From assembly GCA_019671005.1 (NCBI GenBank), contig CM033745.1, positions 35,695,834 through 35,759,833 on the forward strand: 64,000 nt of DNA, given 5' to 3'. Below are positions 32,694 through 44,428 of this stretch, in pieces. The number at the start of each line of letters is the position of its first letter. Within the stretch, counting starts at the first letter, position 1. The notes below the pieces were generated by a model that ran no database searches, was not told where the DNA came from, and saw only the letters and a list, made by a program, of their open reading frames with translations. The stretch is from Hibiscus mutabilis (Eukaryota > Streptophyta > Magnoliopsida > Malvales > Malvaceae). The position numbers were made by a program, and so were the translations under genes.

Positions 32694-35600
32694 TGAAACA
32701 CTCCCTACCCGGTCTAAGAGTTAAACCGGCTTAGGAAGTGTTATCAGACAAAAAAATTCAAACAACTTCCATGGACTTAACATTTCTTAACCAAACAAGC
32801 AACCAGAAAATTAGGGAAATTTAAATCTTTATTTAAAATTTTTCATATCTGACAACTATGATTTCACAATAACTTAACCCATCTTTTGATAACTCATAGC
32901 AACCTCTGTTCTCAAAAGGTTGAACTTCTAAAGTATAAGCATAATACAATCTAGGGGACCAATTAAACGACATGTCATGCCTTCCCAAAAACAATTTCGC
33001 TATGTGACATATCTTGGCAAAATGAACATAGATCAGACTCATGAATTCTATTAATCATATGTCATATAATAACAGGTACTTCATTTCATAATTTAATCAA
33101 CTGAAAAATTTATGTTTTAATTATCAAGGTATTAGGCCAAAACCAACTTAAAAGAATTAGACTGACATGGTTCATGAAATCAAGTTCATTTGGAAGGTCA
33201 ATTAATATGTTAACTCACCTGCACATGTGATGATAAGATACATCTGACAACCATACAACATGCCAACTATTTAACTAAAATAGTAAGCAGCAAAGGATAA
33301 TTAAAGGCCTCTTTACAAAACTTATAAACAAATAAGACTTATACACACATAAAATGGGAATCTAAATGCTCAATGCACTATTAACATATATATGCCTCCA
33401 TCTAGGAGTATTAAAAGAAGTTTCAAACATACTTCTTGACATAAGTGGTCCCGTCCAAGCTCGAAATAAACAGGAGCTTTCGTTTCCTGAAAAGTGATGA
33501 AAGATTAGGTTAAGCTAATGCTTACTGAGGTAGTACTAAGGTTCTAAAACAAAAAATAGATCTTATATAGTTTGAACCCATTCTTTCCTCAATACTAACT
33601 GGAGTTCTTAAGATACCGATTTGATTGCAACATCACACAAAAGTCACAAGGTTCCAACATGATATAAAATAACATTCCATCAAAGGGGGTTCACACACAT
33701 ATAATGTTCACCACAATAATTTACCATATAAGATTTCAAGCATATATATATATATATATATATATATATTCTTAGTTATTCTTTCTTATCACTCAAGGTA
33801 CCAAGTTTAACGTAATAAATCACAGGTTTCCTTATTTTGCCAGTATTAGATATACTCTATTCTTTCGTTAAAACCATTAGGTCCTAGTTTGCAATAAGCT
33901 TGTTAAAATATAATTTTCTATTCAGGGGTTCCAGAATAGCATCATTGATGAGCATATCGAAACCATTTCTGAGGCACTCTCAATTGGATACACGCCTCAT
34001 ACATCCGTAGGATTTTAAATAGGATATCTTTTCCTAAATCAGTTATGCTTAGGGTAGTAAACCTATTTGTAAAATATTACTTAATCCACACGTTAACCAA
34101 TAATATATATATATATATTAGACTAACTAAATTCCATTAGCTCCTACAAAACTTACATAAACATGTATAAAAGTAAACCAAGCTTTAAGTGTTTTAAGAT
34201 TAATTCATAAGACTAACTTGAATTACAAGTTAGTATTCGAACCACTGAAAAGACTAGTTTGAGGCACAAGATATTATTTCAGTCACTTCTAAGAGATTAA
34301 CTCGTATCTCAAGTTATCATTTGAACACTCATTATCCAAAAATATGATTATTCAATTATTTACTTTCATATAATCTACCATTTTAACTTGAAGTTGTTAC
34401 TACATGTTCAAACTTAGCTAAATTGTTTTAGTCTAGTACATAGCATATTTCCAAAGCCTCCTTATAACTTGAATTACAAACAACTGATTATCACAATTTT
34501 TCCCAAACATTCGAAATACTCATCCATATCACACTTGACACCTATAAGGTATTTGAACAAATTATAATAATTTAAACATTCAAGACAGTCACAAATATAT
34601 TTTCACAATACCAAGCATATCAATTCCTTCAAAAGAAAATTCATTAATCGAATTATACATTTACTTCTTATTAAGCAAGTCATTATCATGCTTTAATTAT
34701 TCAACTTATAAACTTTATTGGTTTCTTGATCAAAACATAAAATACCATAATAACTTATTACACAAGTTATCAAACATATCTTTCTTTCCATCAACTCCAT
34801 TGACCATGCAAAGCAATAACTTAAACAAAAAGCTATGTGATGTAAAGCCAGACATTCAAATCAACAATTACTTATACCTATTATTACTCTTAAATCCGAT
34901 CAAGCATCTAGTTATCTTGCATGCCTCATTCGAATAGCACCACTTTTAATAAAAAGAGTTGCCAAACTCATGTAAGCAAATATGTTACGTAAGTTATCAA
35001 GTATAATATCTCTTGATCATGAATACTTATCTCAAACATTATCAAACATGGCATTACTCAACATAGTTACTTATTTTGCAAATTATGAAGCATAGCATGA
35101 TGCAGTCATGAACTTCTTAAACGTCACATATCATAATTTTGAATTACTAGACACACGAAATATGAGATAATTTATTTATTTAATTTGCAAGTTCCATTGT
35201 TTGCCAACCATCAAGATAAAACAATTAACCAATTCATAACAACATATAAGCTTTTATTTGAGCGGGTATTTCCATTAAAGAAATACTCAATTTCATTAGA
35301 ATCATGTCACTTTTCAAACAAGTTATCACAACTCTTCATTAATTTAACTTATAATCCCGTACTTTCTTATTATTATTATAGCCTTATGAATTGAACTTCA
35401 GTCTAGGTACATGAATCCCCAACCAACTGTCACCCATAAAATGGTACTCGTAATACCGGTCAATCCCTCTTACTGTCGCCAAGTGACTACAAACATCCCT
35501 CTTACTGTCGCCAAATAAGGACCATTGTCTTGGACCATAGTCCTCCCCAACACTAAGCTTTATGGACTCTATAACATGCCGACTATACCTACGACTGACT

Positions 35601-38027
35601 CGAGACCAAAGTTTTCACAATTATCATTTTTTATAACAAAGTGAGCATAGCTCCTTAGTGTAATATCATATCAATATCACATTACCCCTTTTTCAATTTG
35701 AGTAAATATTCACCTCATGTGAATTTCTCAATATCTCATTTCCCTTGATCGAATGGCATTATAGCCAAGACTACTATCACATATGAACCATACATATATA
35801 TATTCTTCCATTGAAAACATGTTTACAATTTCACATTAAGCTTAAGAAGACTTATAATTTGTCAATTTGATCATATATATATTCTCAAGTCAAATAGACA
35901 AATTTTACCAATCATCACAACATCTCAGATTATGGAAATGAAACATAACTTATTGACCTTTCATAATAGGAATATGTTCAAACCATGCGAATCCTCCTAT
36001 ATCTCTTTTATTCCATTCGATTAATGATATACACAAATTATTATCAAGCATATACCAATTTAACTTATTTTCACTTCGAGGGTCTCTTTGAGACAAGCAT
36101 AGCACATTTTATCAAACGTTTACCATTTAGGTACTAACCTCAATCCATCTTATTAAGCATTGTATAGTACAATAATAAGATATTAAAATCAACACAACAA
36201 AGATGCTCGGGAAGGTCTTTTTCCATTCCCGAGACTTTAAAACTACACTCACCTCTTATCCTGAAGTTATAGGATACCTAAATCCCCACTCTCTCAAACT
36301 TCCAAATTTTCCTTTTCTAGCCATCATGTCTTTTATCCTCTTCCTGAACATGATATGAACCCAAATTTTAAATATCAAAACATGAACACCAATTCAATTC
36401 ATTTACTAGCATTCCCATCGCAACCATACACATATATATTTATACACAAAAATCAGTCCTTTAACATTCTTAACTAAGTAAAACAACTCATAACTCATGT
36501 GTATACATATTCACATATCAAAATAATTCATTAAGGATCATATTCAAGCAAGACAGCTTCATTTTCATGTTTTCACAAACTCATGTATCAAAACAGTCCC
36601 ATAAACATTTATATAAACATATACAACAATTCAAACACTTGTACACCTTCCCTATGATCAAAATAGTTTCCTAAGGTTACTTATAAATATACTTCTGTCC
36701 TATTTCCTTATTATACAATCATACATTTTAAAACAGTCCACCATTTTTTTATAAGTGTATAACAGCCCCTATTGTTCATCTATTCACAAAAACATCCTCA
36801 TAACAATCCATTAGCACACATAACATTTCACATATACAACTATAAAACAATTTACTTATGCTTATATGCATTCCAAACAATCCTTTACACAAGCATACAC
36901 ATGAATAAACATTCAAGAAAATCCCCTTCTATATCTAAATATTCAAAACAGCCTCTTAAGTATACACAACAGCCCTCCCCTGTTTTTAATATACCAAAAA
37001 CATTCCAAGACATTAACAAACAGCCCTTACTCCTTTATTTACATATACACATTTCTTTTATAACAAACAGACCCTAAATGATTTTATCCTTTTAAAACAA
37101 TCCTTAACTTCATTTGCTTATAAACAAAACAGTTTTGCACCTTATAATTTACTATGTACATACCTATTCATACCAATATAATCCCAATTACTCTTTATGA
37201 GTACAAAACAATCTCTTTTACAGTTTTATACATACGAAACAGGGCATTTGAAATATTTAAGCATACATATTCATTAAGGCAGCCCCCAAATGAAATTACT
37301 AGCATTAAAACCTCTAATTTCCAAATCAACCATTAGATTCATACATAATCAAGTATATATTCAAATACATTACACATAAATTACTTACTTCTACCTTATT
37401 AAATCCATGGCCAATTCGAAATATGACACCCAAGCTTAGAACAGTCAAACTATCCTCATAAACTACACTATCACATACATATCAAATCATCAAGCACAAA
37501 TTCTTCATGAATAGAAAAAGGAAACATGATAGATACCTTTCTAACAAGATTACATGCACATGAAGTCTACTAATTTTGAGCTGACCGATCCACTAATTGA
37601 GTTCTCTCACTCACATATTCTTGTTTCGGGTTTGTCTTTGGGAGAAGGAAGAAGATTAAGTTTGGTATGGCTTCTCCTTCCATTTCCATGGCCTTCGATC
37701 AAGCCCTCTCTCTCTCTCTAATCTTGATCGAACCATGAAGATGATGAAGTAGAATAATTCCCTTGATTATCATCACAAAAATCTTTCACTCTCATACCCA
37801 AAATTATGACATTTGTAATGACCATAGCCAAAATTTGTTTTAGCATGCAATCAACCAATATCACATGCTTTTACGGTTTAGTCCCATTATAATTTGAGCA
37901 TCCATTCATCATTCTTTTCAATTTGATCCTTAATCCCTATTTAACCCAAAATTTAAATTTTAATCATAGTATTGAGAATGTACTTGAAATGATAATATTC
38001 TACTAGGCCAAACTTTAGGATATTACA
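32694..38027 (-). mobile_element. Very long (5.3 kb) solo LTR, Tekay-related, in element B
   Basis: Plus strand starts TGAAACACTCCC and ends GGATATTACA. In minus sense it starts TGTAATATCCTAAAGTTTGG, matching the start of LTR A (TGTAACACCTCGGTTTTGGG), so minus orientation is inferred. The flanks AAGTT (32689-32693) and TAGTT (38028-38032) are a 5-bp target duplication with one change, and the protease-RT frame of B continues across it. No gag, pol, primer site or polypurine tract was seen inside. A G/A-rich leader-like stretch is at 37600-37750 and an (AT)n run at 33742-33769. A hairpin and pyrimidine-CAG are at 33486-33524. At 5334 bp it is twice the length of the other Tekay LTRs here. The alternative is a non-coding element with unseen short LTRs. 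Confidence 0.72.
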
Positions 38028-38032
38028 TAGTT

Positions 38033-38453
38033 CTTGCCTAATGTTGTTTCGGCTCTGGGAGCGATTTATTTGATGAATTTTGGATGTCAGGCATTCCTAG
38101 CCTATGTTATGGAATCAGGATCGAAGGAGGTATGTGTATAGGACATTCGTACTGTATGTGAGTTTTTGGGTGTTTCTTTCGAAGGAGTTGAAGGAGATAA
38201 AGATGCAACTTCAGGAGTTGCTTGATCGAGGGTTTATTAGGCCTAGTGTTTTGCTGTGAGGTACGCCGTTGTTGTTTGTGAAAAAGAAAGATGGCACAAT
38301 GCAGATGTGCATCGATTACCGGCAACTATACAAGTTGACGATTAATAATGAGTATCCTTTTCCAAAGATGGATGATTTGTTTGATCAGTTTAGAGGTGCT
38401 TCGGTGTTTTCTAAAATTCATTTGAGGTCTCGGTATTAGCAATTGAAGGTAAA
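38033..38453 (+). pseudogene. Element B reverse transcriptase, first part
   Basis: Contains DIRTVCEFLGVS, QELLDRGFIRPSV, FVKKKDGTMQMCIDYRQL, DDLFDQFRGASVFSKI and ends RSRY-stop-QLKVN at the target site of the next insertion. The residue after SKI, normally the first catalytic Asp (SKIDLRSGY), is His here. The region contains the finger domain that is deleted in element A. Confidence 0.88.
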
Positions 38454-39790
38454 TGTTGCGCGTATTGAATGCTACGCAAACGGTGCAAGTATACACGTCG
38501 CAAGTAAAAAAGTGATATGATAAGTATCGATTATCGTCTCCACAGGGATTGGTTTGGGACACTTTGCTTTAGATATCACACTGTAAAAGTAAAAACACAA
38601 TTGATAATTGTAGGAGTTCTAACTAATAAATAAAATAAAAGAGCAATTAAATAAAATAAAGATATAATCAAATGAAAGAGAAAGAGTAGGCCGAGTTATT
38701 GTGAGTTGAGGTATGATAGTTGGAAAGATCATCTCAGTAGATGAGTGCAGCAGCAACTTGCACAGTTGGGTTGTCTTGGCAACTAGTAGAATGGTTGCCT
38801 GGGAAACTGTTTGGGCGACTGGGTAGCAAACTTCAAGGTTTAGCAGAGCGTTCTTCAATGGTTTCTTCATATCCGTTGAAATCCTAAACTTATTCCTAAT
38901 TCGGATTAGTCTTCAACATCAATTGATTGAATAAAGACCATACTCATTTGTTTCTTGAATCTAACTCTCCCGAAATTAGATAAATAGATAAAGTTACAAG
39001 ATCTTCTCCCAATTCACTCGCAAACAAGAATAAAAACCAAGAATGAGCAAACCTTGAATTAAAATTGCAAACTCAATTACTTAAACAAAATCCAATCGTT
39101 CTCACAACCACAAAAACACAATAACCCCAACCAATCAAGTTAGTTCATGGCTGGGTTCAAAAGATATACAAAGAATAATCCCCAACCATGAATCTAACTG
39201 AAACAAAGAGGAAAAAGAAGAAATCGCACGGCCCCTTTGGAAACTCTCCTCAATCGAACATGTCTTGAGGCTTGCGACTTGGCCTTCTATTTATAAGGCT
39301 AGGTCAAAGTCTTTCTTGAGGAGGAAGTTAAGTTGGAATTAAATATCTAAAGGAGATAAATCTCTTTTATTTAATTTCTCTTTGACCTCTTCATGGAATT
39401 CCAACTCCTTTAGGATTTATCTTTGCTCCACGTCATATTGGATTTATCCAGTCATCAATCGACTGCCACAATAGCTTATCCCTTCTTGTCAATAATTACC
39501 CTGGCAACTGGTTCGGCATATCCTTCTTGCATTGCTCTGGCAACTGGTTTGGCATATCCTTCCTGCATTGCTCTGGCAACATGTTTCGGCCTTGCTTGGC
39601 AATTAGTTCCCGCGCACAAAAGCACACCAAAGCAGTATCTTTTTCCACAAAATCACCAAGTTATGTAATCAAGCTTAACGGTGAAAAAAACATGAATTAA
39701 TGCATGAATGACTAATTATGCAACTAATATGAGCCTAAGTCTAATATGAGTAAACAGGGTAATAAAAATAGTACTTTTGAACACTTAACA
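38454..39790 (-). mobile_element. Solo LTR related to the Athila LTRs
   Basis: Starts TGTTGCGCGTATTGAATGC and ends GAACACTTAACA, with target duplication GTAAA at 38449-38453 and 39791-39795. It aligns along its length with the LTRs at 8223, 16676 and 25071 but is clearly diverged (1337 bp), so it is an older or sister family. It contains 36-bp tandem units CTGGCAACTGGTT(C/T)GGCATA.. starting at 39501 and 39537, plus a partial one at 39573. Solo LTRs arise by recombination between the two LTRs of one element. Confidence 0.92.
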
Positions 39791-39795
39791 GTAAA

Positions 39796-40080
39796 TGATG
39801 TGGATGTGCCTAAAACTCTCTTTCGTACAATGTATGGGCATTGTGAGTTTTTGGTGATACCCTTTGGTTTGATCAATGCCTCGCTTGCGTTCATAGATGT
39901 GATGAATCGGGTATTTCATGAGTTTTTGGATCAATTTGTTGTTGTATGTTTTTTGATGATCTTCTTGTGTGCAAAGGTACCAAGAAGGATCTTGATCGAC
40001 AAGTATGAATGGTTTGGCAGGTTTTTTGCGGGGAAGTGAATATTTGCTCTTTAGTTGGGAAAGTGCAAGTTTTGGGTATG
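39796..40080 (+). pseudogene. Element B reverse transcriptase, second part
   Basis: NDVDVPKTLFRTMYGHCEFL, then PFGLINASLAFIDVMNRVFH and EFLDQFVVV. The catalytic Asp-Asp pair region follows in a shifted frame (DDLLV near 39955). The frame decays after GKCKFWV-like sequence near 40075. Confidence 0.86.
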
Positions 40081-40084
40081 TTTG

Positions 40085-40423
40085 AAGGGATATTGGTTCT
40101 GAGAATGCTATTTGTAAGTTTGAACAGTTTAACATGCATAGTGCAGAAACACTTATATGTATATATATAAATATGCCACTACATGCATACATTTCGGCAT
40201 GACATTAAAGGTTTTGCATACATACAAATAGACATCTATGAGGGCATATAAGTAGTCATGCATACATATGTTCACACTTGCGAACGACTGTTCAGAGGTC
40301 AATAGAGTAATGGTGTAAGCAAGGTAGTTTATGTAAGTAGCTTTGGTAATGTGGTTCTTTGGAGTTCTCAAGGTTTTAAGAGGGTGTTATAGATTGGTTC
40401 TCAGAAGTTTAATTTGTGTTAGT
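40085..40423. other. Unrecognised 340-bp segment inside element B pol
   Basis: Between the end of the RT palm (about 40080) and the thumb (WKQPRLESEV, about 40424) lies non-coding sequence with TATATGTATATATATAAATA and many CATACAT repeats. It is not in element A at this place. No clear terminal repeats or target duplication were seen. It may be a small insertion or a replaced segment. Confidence 0.45.
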
Positions 40424-42200
40424 TTTGAAGCAACCAAGGTTGGAGTCGGAAGTTAGTGGGTTTTCTAGATTCAACTGGTTAATATTAAGGTTTGTTGAGG
40501 AATCCTCTAAGATTGTTGCGTTGCTAGCAAAGTTGTGGCTGGTGCGTCTAGATAGTTGGAGGTGCACAAGCGCAATTGTCTTACGCATGGTGTTGAGCTT
40601 TCCACTGTTGTGTTTGCTTAAGGGATTTGGAGATACTATCTCTATGGTGAGACGTGCATTGTGTACACGGATTATAAGTGTTTGAAAAAAAATGATGGCG
40701 CAAAAGGATTTGGGTCTTAAGCAACATAGATTGTTGGAGTTGCTTAAGAATTATGATATGATGATTGAATATCATCCGGGGAAGGCTAATGTTGTAGCCA
40801 ATGCTTTGATTAGGGAAGTTGTGGTAGAGTTGAGGGCAATGTTTGCACGATTAAGTGTGACACGGGGTGCAGGCTTGTTGGCCGAGTTGCAAGTAAATCC
40901 ATCTTTTTCACAATTGATTAAGTAGAAGCAACCTTATGATGATGATGCATTGGTATCGCATGTTAGGGTTATCATGGATGGAAATTCGATGGATTTTCAC
41001 TTTAATAATGATGGGGTGTTGTGTTTTAAGGATCAAATAGTGGTACCTAGTGATGATGAGTTGAGGTGTACCATTTTGTCTGAGGACCATGCTAGTCCTT
41101 TTGCTATGCATCCCGGTAGTACTAAGATGTGTCAAGGGTTGAAGGAAGATTATTATTGGATAGTTTAAAGAAAGGTTGTGGCTGATTTTGTTGATGGATG
41201 CATGGTATGTCGGCATGTTAAGGCTGAGCATCAGTTTCCTTTCAGGTTGTTGCAACCGTTAAGGATACCAGAGCAGAAGTGGAAGAGAATCACCATGGAT
41301 TTTGTTTTGGGTTTTCATTGATGCCCACTAAAAAGGATTCCATTTGGGTGATTTTTGATCAGTTTACGAAGTGTGCACATTTTGTGAATACGACGTATAG
41401 CTTGGATAAGTTGGTAGAGTTGCATATTGCTGAGATTACGCGTTTGCACGGCGTGTCTAAGTTTATAGTATCAAATTGAGATTCGTAGTTTACAACAAGG
41501 TTTGGGGAGTGTTTGCATCGAGCTTTAGGTACATGGTTGAAATTCAGTACTTCGTATCATCCTCTAACGGATGGTCACTCAGAACGTGTGATCCAAGTTT
41601 TAAAGGATATGTTGAGGTGTAGTATCATTGAGTTCCAAGGAACCTGGGAAAGGCAGTTACCATTGGTGGAGTTCGCTTATAATAACAGTTATCGAGTCAA
41701 TATACAAATGGCACCGTATGAGGCCTTGTAGGGTAGGAAGCGTCAGACACCTTTGTGTTGGGTCGAGGTTGGGGAAAACATGTTTATATGCCAGATATGC
41801 TGAAAGACACGAATGAGAAAGTAAAGCTTGTTTGTGCTCGCTTAAAAGTGGCTTCGGATCACCAGAAATCCTACACATATTTGAAACGTAAGGAGACTGA
41901 GTACGCGGTTGGTGATGCGGTCCAGACGTAATGGTAAGCTTAGTCCGAGGTTTATTGGACCATATGAGGTTGTAGAGCATTTAGGTCCTATTGCTTATTG
42001 TTTGAGGTTGCCTCATGAGTTGGAGAAGATTCATGATGTGTTTATATGTCGTTGTTGCAAAGGTTTTGGTCGGATCCAACGTATGTTATGTCGATGGAGG
42101 GCATTGAGTTACGACCGGATTTGTTTGATGATGAGGAACCTATTGAGATCCTTGATTTGTGTAGTAAAGTTTTGCGTGGTAAAACCATTGAACTTGTCAA
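40424..42200 (+). pseudogene. Element B RT thumb, RNase H, integrase, chromodomain start
   Basis: In order: the thumb (RFVEESSKIVALLAKL), a deletion joining it to RNase H (LFLRMVLS/MVRRALCT region, 40560-40680), RNase H end (MMIEYHPGKANVVANAL), and the zinc region of integrase (HASPFAMHPGSTKMCQGLKE; CMVCRHV near 41205). Then come the catalytic core (TMDFVLGF, 41295; YHPLTDGHSERVIQVLKDML, 41550-41610), the C-terminus (GKLSPRFIGPYEVVEHLGPI), and the start of a chromodomain (EILDLCSKVLRGKTIELVK) where similarity stops at about 42195. No 3' LTR follows, so the element is truncated or interrupted. Multiple stops and shifts are present. Confidence 0.88.
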
Positions 42201-43705
42201 GTGTAATCACTAATTTTATCCGGGGTGGTAACCTGTTTTTACGCTTTTTGTAAATAAGGGCTTTACTATTAAAACAAAGAAACAACAAAAAGATTATTTG
42301 TTTTTTCACAATTATATAGTACATGTATATATAATACTTTTATTGTTATGCTATCGTCCATTTGAAAACCCCTAAGTATTAAGTGATATGTATAGTATTA
42401 TTACTATCCATTTGAAAAAATGAAAAAGAAAAACCATAAACATTATTCATTAATTAGTATACTATTGTGATCATATCTTTGCTATTAGCTATTACTACTA
42501 TTATGTTATCATCCGTACTAATTATTATTACAATTGTTTATATAGACACTGCCATTATATTATTATATTATCTTTGTCATGCCATTAGTATTATTATGAT
42601 TATTATTATTAACTAAAACCAAAAAACTATAAACTATAAAAGCCCAATATTTATATAGCAATAAATAAAGTTTACTATATTATATATATTAATAGTCCAA
42701 TTACATTCAAAAACCCAATATATATATATATATATGTTACATATGACTAGCCCAATAAGGCCTTAATCTGATAATCACAAAAAACCCTAATCTAAACACC
42801 CCTCTTCATCTCCTTGCGCAGCCAATCTTGGGTCATCAAATCTGGGATCACAATCGAACGATCGAGATCCACGCGGAAAATATTCCACAGGCTCCACGCG
42901 TCGCACGTGCTACCTCTCGGATATCCCACGGGCGCGTGGAACTCATAGAGACCCCTCAACCTCTCACTCGCGTGCGTCAGCCGCTTCATCTTCCATTCGG
43001 CCCACGCGTGGCGTTCGAGCTTCTGATTTCATCTCCACGCTGGTAGATCCAATGGTCACCGCCGTGCCTTGTTCCCTAGCACGTTCTCATTCTGGTCCCC
43101 TCCCCTTCTCAAACTGCCACGATGCTCCAAGAGACAAGAAGGACAACGTCGTCCGCCATCTAACTTCATTCCTCCATAGTCGAACGTCACGGCTCACGGG
43201 CAAGAAACAAGAACAAAAGATCAGAGAGACAATAATTGGCAGAAAATCAAAAGATATCAGAGCAAACATCATATTACATAGGCAGCCAATAGGGTTTTAG
43301 GATACTTTTTTATTTTACTAAAATACATGTAATATCAGGGCATAAAGCCCTAACCCTAAATCAATTATAAACAGTTCAAAAAAAGCTAGTAATAGAGAAA
43401 AGTAGAAAAGCCTCAAAAGTTTGGAGGTAAACATCCTCTTCTCTTTTTTCTACATTATTATCATCATAAAAACCCATACAAACAAAAAAGGGTGGAGTTA
43501 GGGTTTACCCTTGCATCGGCTGGTCTCCCTGCTCATCTGTGTCCTTCTCGTGCCAATGACAAGCCTACCGTACCCTCTGGGATCGCGTATGGTGAATCGG
43601 AGGAAAGATGAGTGATGTGGTTTTGGGTTTTGGTTTTTTGAAAAAAAAAGGCGTTTTTCTAAAGGTTTTCTTAGATCTAAGCTTGGATTTGGTTTCAATA
43701 AAATA
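42201..43705. other. Unassigned DNA between element B and the exon-like fragment
   Basis: 42201-42790 is AT-rich with ATT/TAT microsatellite runs. 42790-43300 is more GC-rich (AAAACCCTAATC start, CACGCGTGGCG, CCACGATGC). 43300-43705 is purine-rich with GGGTTAGGGTTT-like pieces. It could be the LTR of a further retrotransposon beginning near 42195 (TGTAATCAC), but no second end, target duplication or coding motif was found. Confidence 0.4.
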
Positions 43706-43712
43706 AAAGGGT

Positions 43713-43836
43713 TCGACCAGGTGTTGCGCCTGGAACCATCATAAATTAATTGATGAGATTGGTACAGAACTTGAAGCATTAGCTGCCAGCACTATTGTTC
43801 AACCAGGTGTTCAGCTGCTTGGAACAGCACAATGAC
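43713..43836 (+). pseudogene. Exon-like fragment of an unrecognised gene
   Basis: A frame ending LIDEIGTELEALAAST-IVQPGVQLL-GTAQ-stop (43742-43836) has balanced codon use and looks like the last exon of a plant gene. It is preceded by a possible splice acceptor (GACCAG, 43719) and followed by a T/A-rich stretch like a 3' untranslated region. The upstream sequence is unassigned DNA, so the remaining exons are lost or far away. I do not recognise the protein. It lies tail-to-tail with the SNF7 gene. Confidence 0.35.
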
Positions 43837-43839
43837 AGC

Positions 43840-44428
43840 ATAATAAACAACCCTTCTCTACATGTGCGAACTAACTTCTTTTTTCAATATGCTCAAAGTG
43901 GGTTTTGCCACATGTATATACAACTTGCTTTCAAATGAATGATCGGCTTTCAATATATATATATATAGATTTCTTAACCTTCACCTCAAATTTTCTTGTA
44001 ACTTATATTTTCATCATATTAGTAATGCATTCCATCAAAACCATAATAGTAATAAGATCCAAGTAAAAGCCGAGTGCAGCCACACTACGTGTGCTTGTGT
44101 TTAAAATATATTCATGGATTATTTTTTGTACTCATTTCCGAGTATTCGATCTTTTAAAAAATATATCTAAATAACATAATTAATTTTAAGCAGGGGGTTA
44201 TTAGTACAGATAAGGGGGGATCGTTTCGTTTAATGCAATCTTTATGTACACTATCAAACATTAAATGCATACAAATTTAGAGATCATTCGATAATACAAA
44301 TATATGGCCCCTCCTCTCTTTCATGGTTCAATTATGGATGCAATGGTGAACTATACCATCGGTTAATTTAGCTATGTTTTAAAGCTCTATATGTATTTCT
44401 CGCATAGAGAGAACTAGAATGAATTACC
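43840..44428. other. Intergenic DNA downstream of the SNF7 gene
   Basis: AT-rich, with a (TA)n run near 43955. It probably includes the 3' untranslated region of the minus-strand SNF7 gene (44300-44428). Nothing else was recognised. Confidence 0.5.

Noticed and set aside
26606..42200. Integrated plant pararetrovirus
   Set aside because: LTRs, tRNA-iMet primer sites, integrase and a chromodomain show Ty3/gypsy retrotransposons; no movement-protein-like frame was seen.
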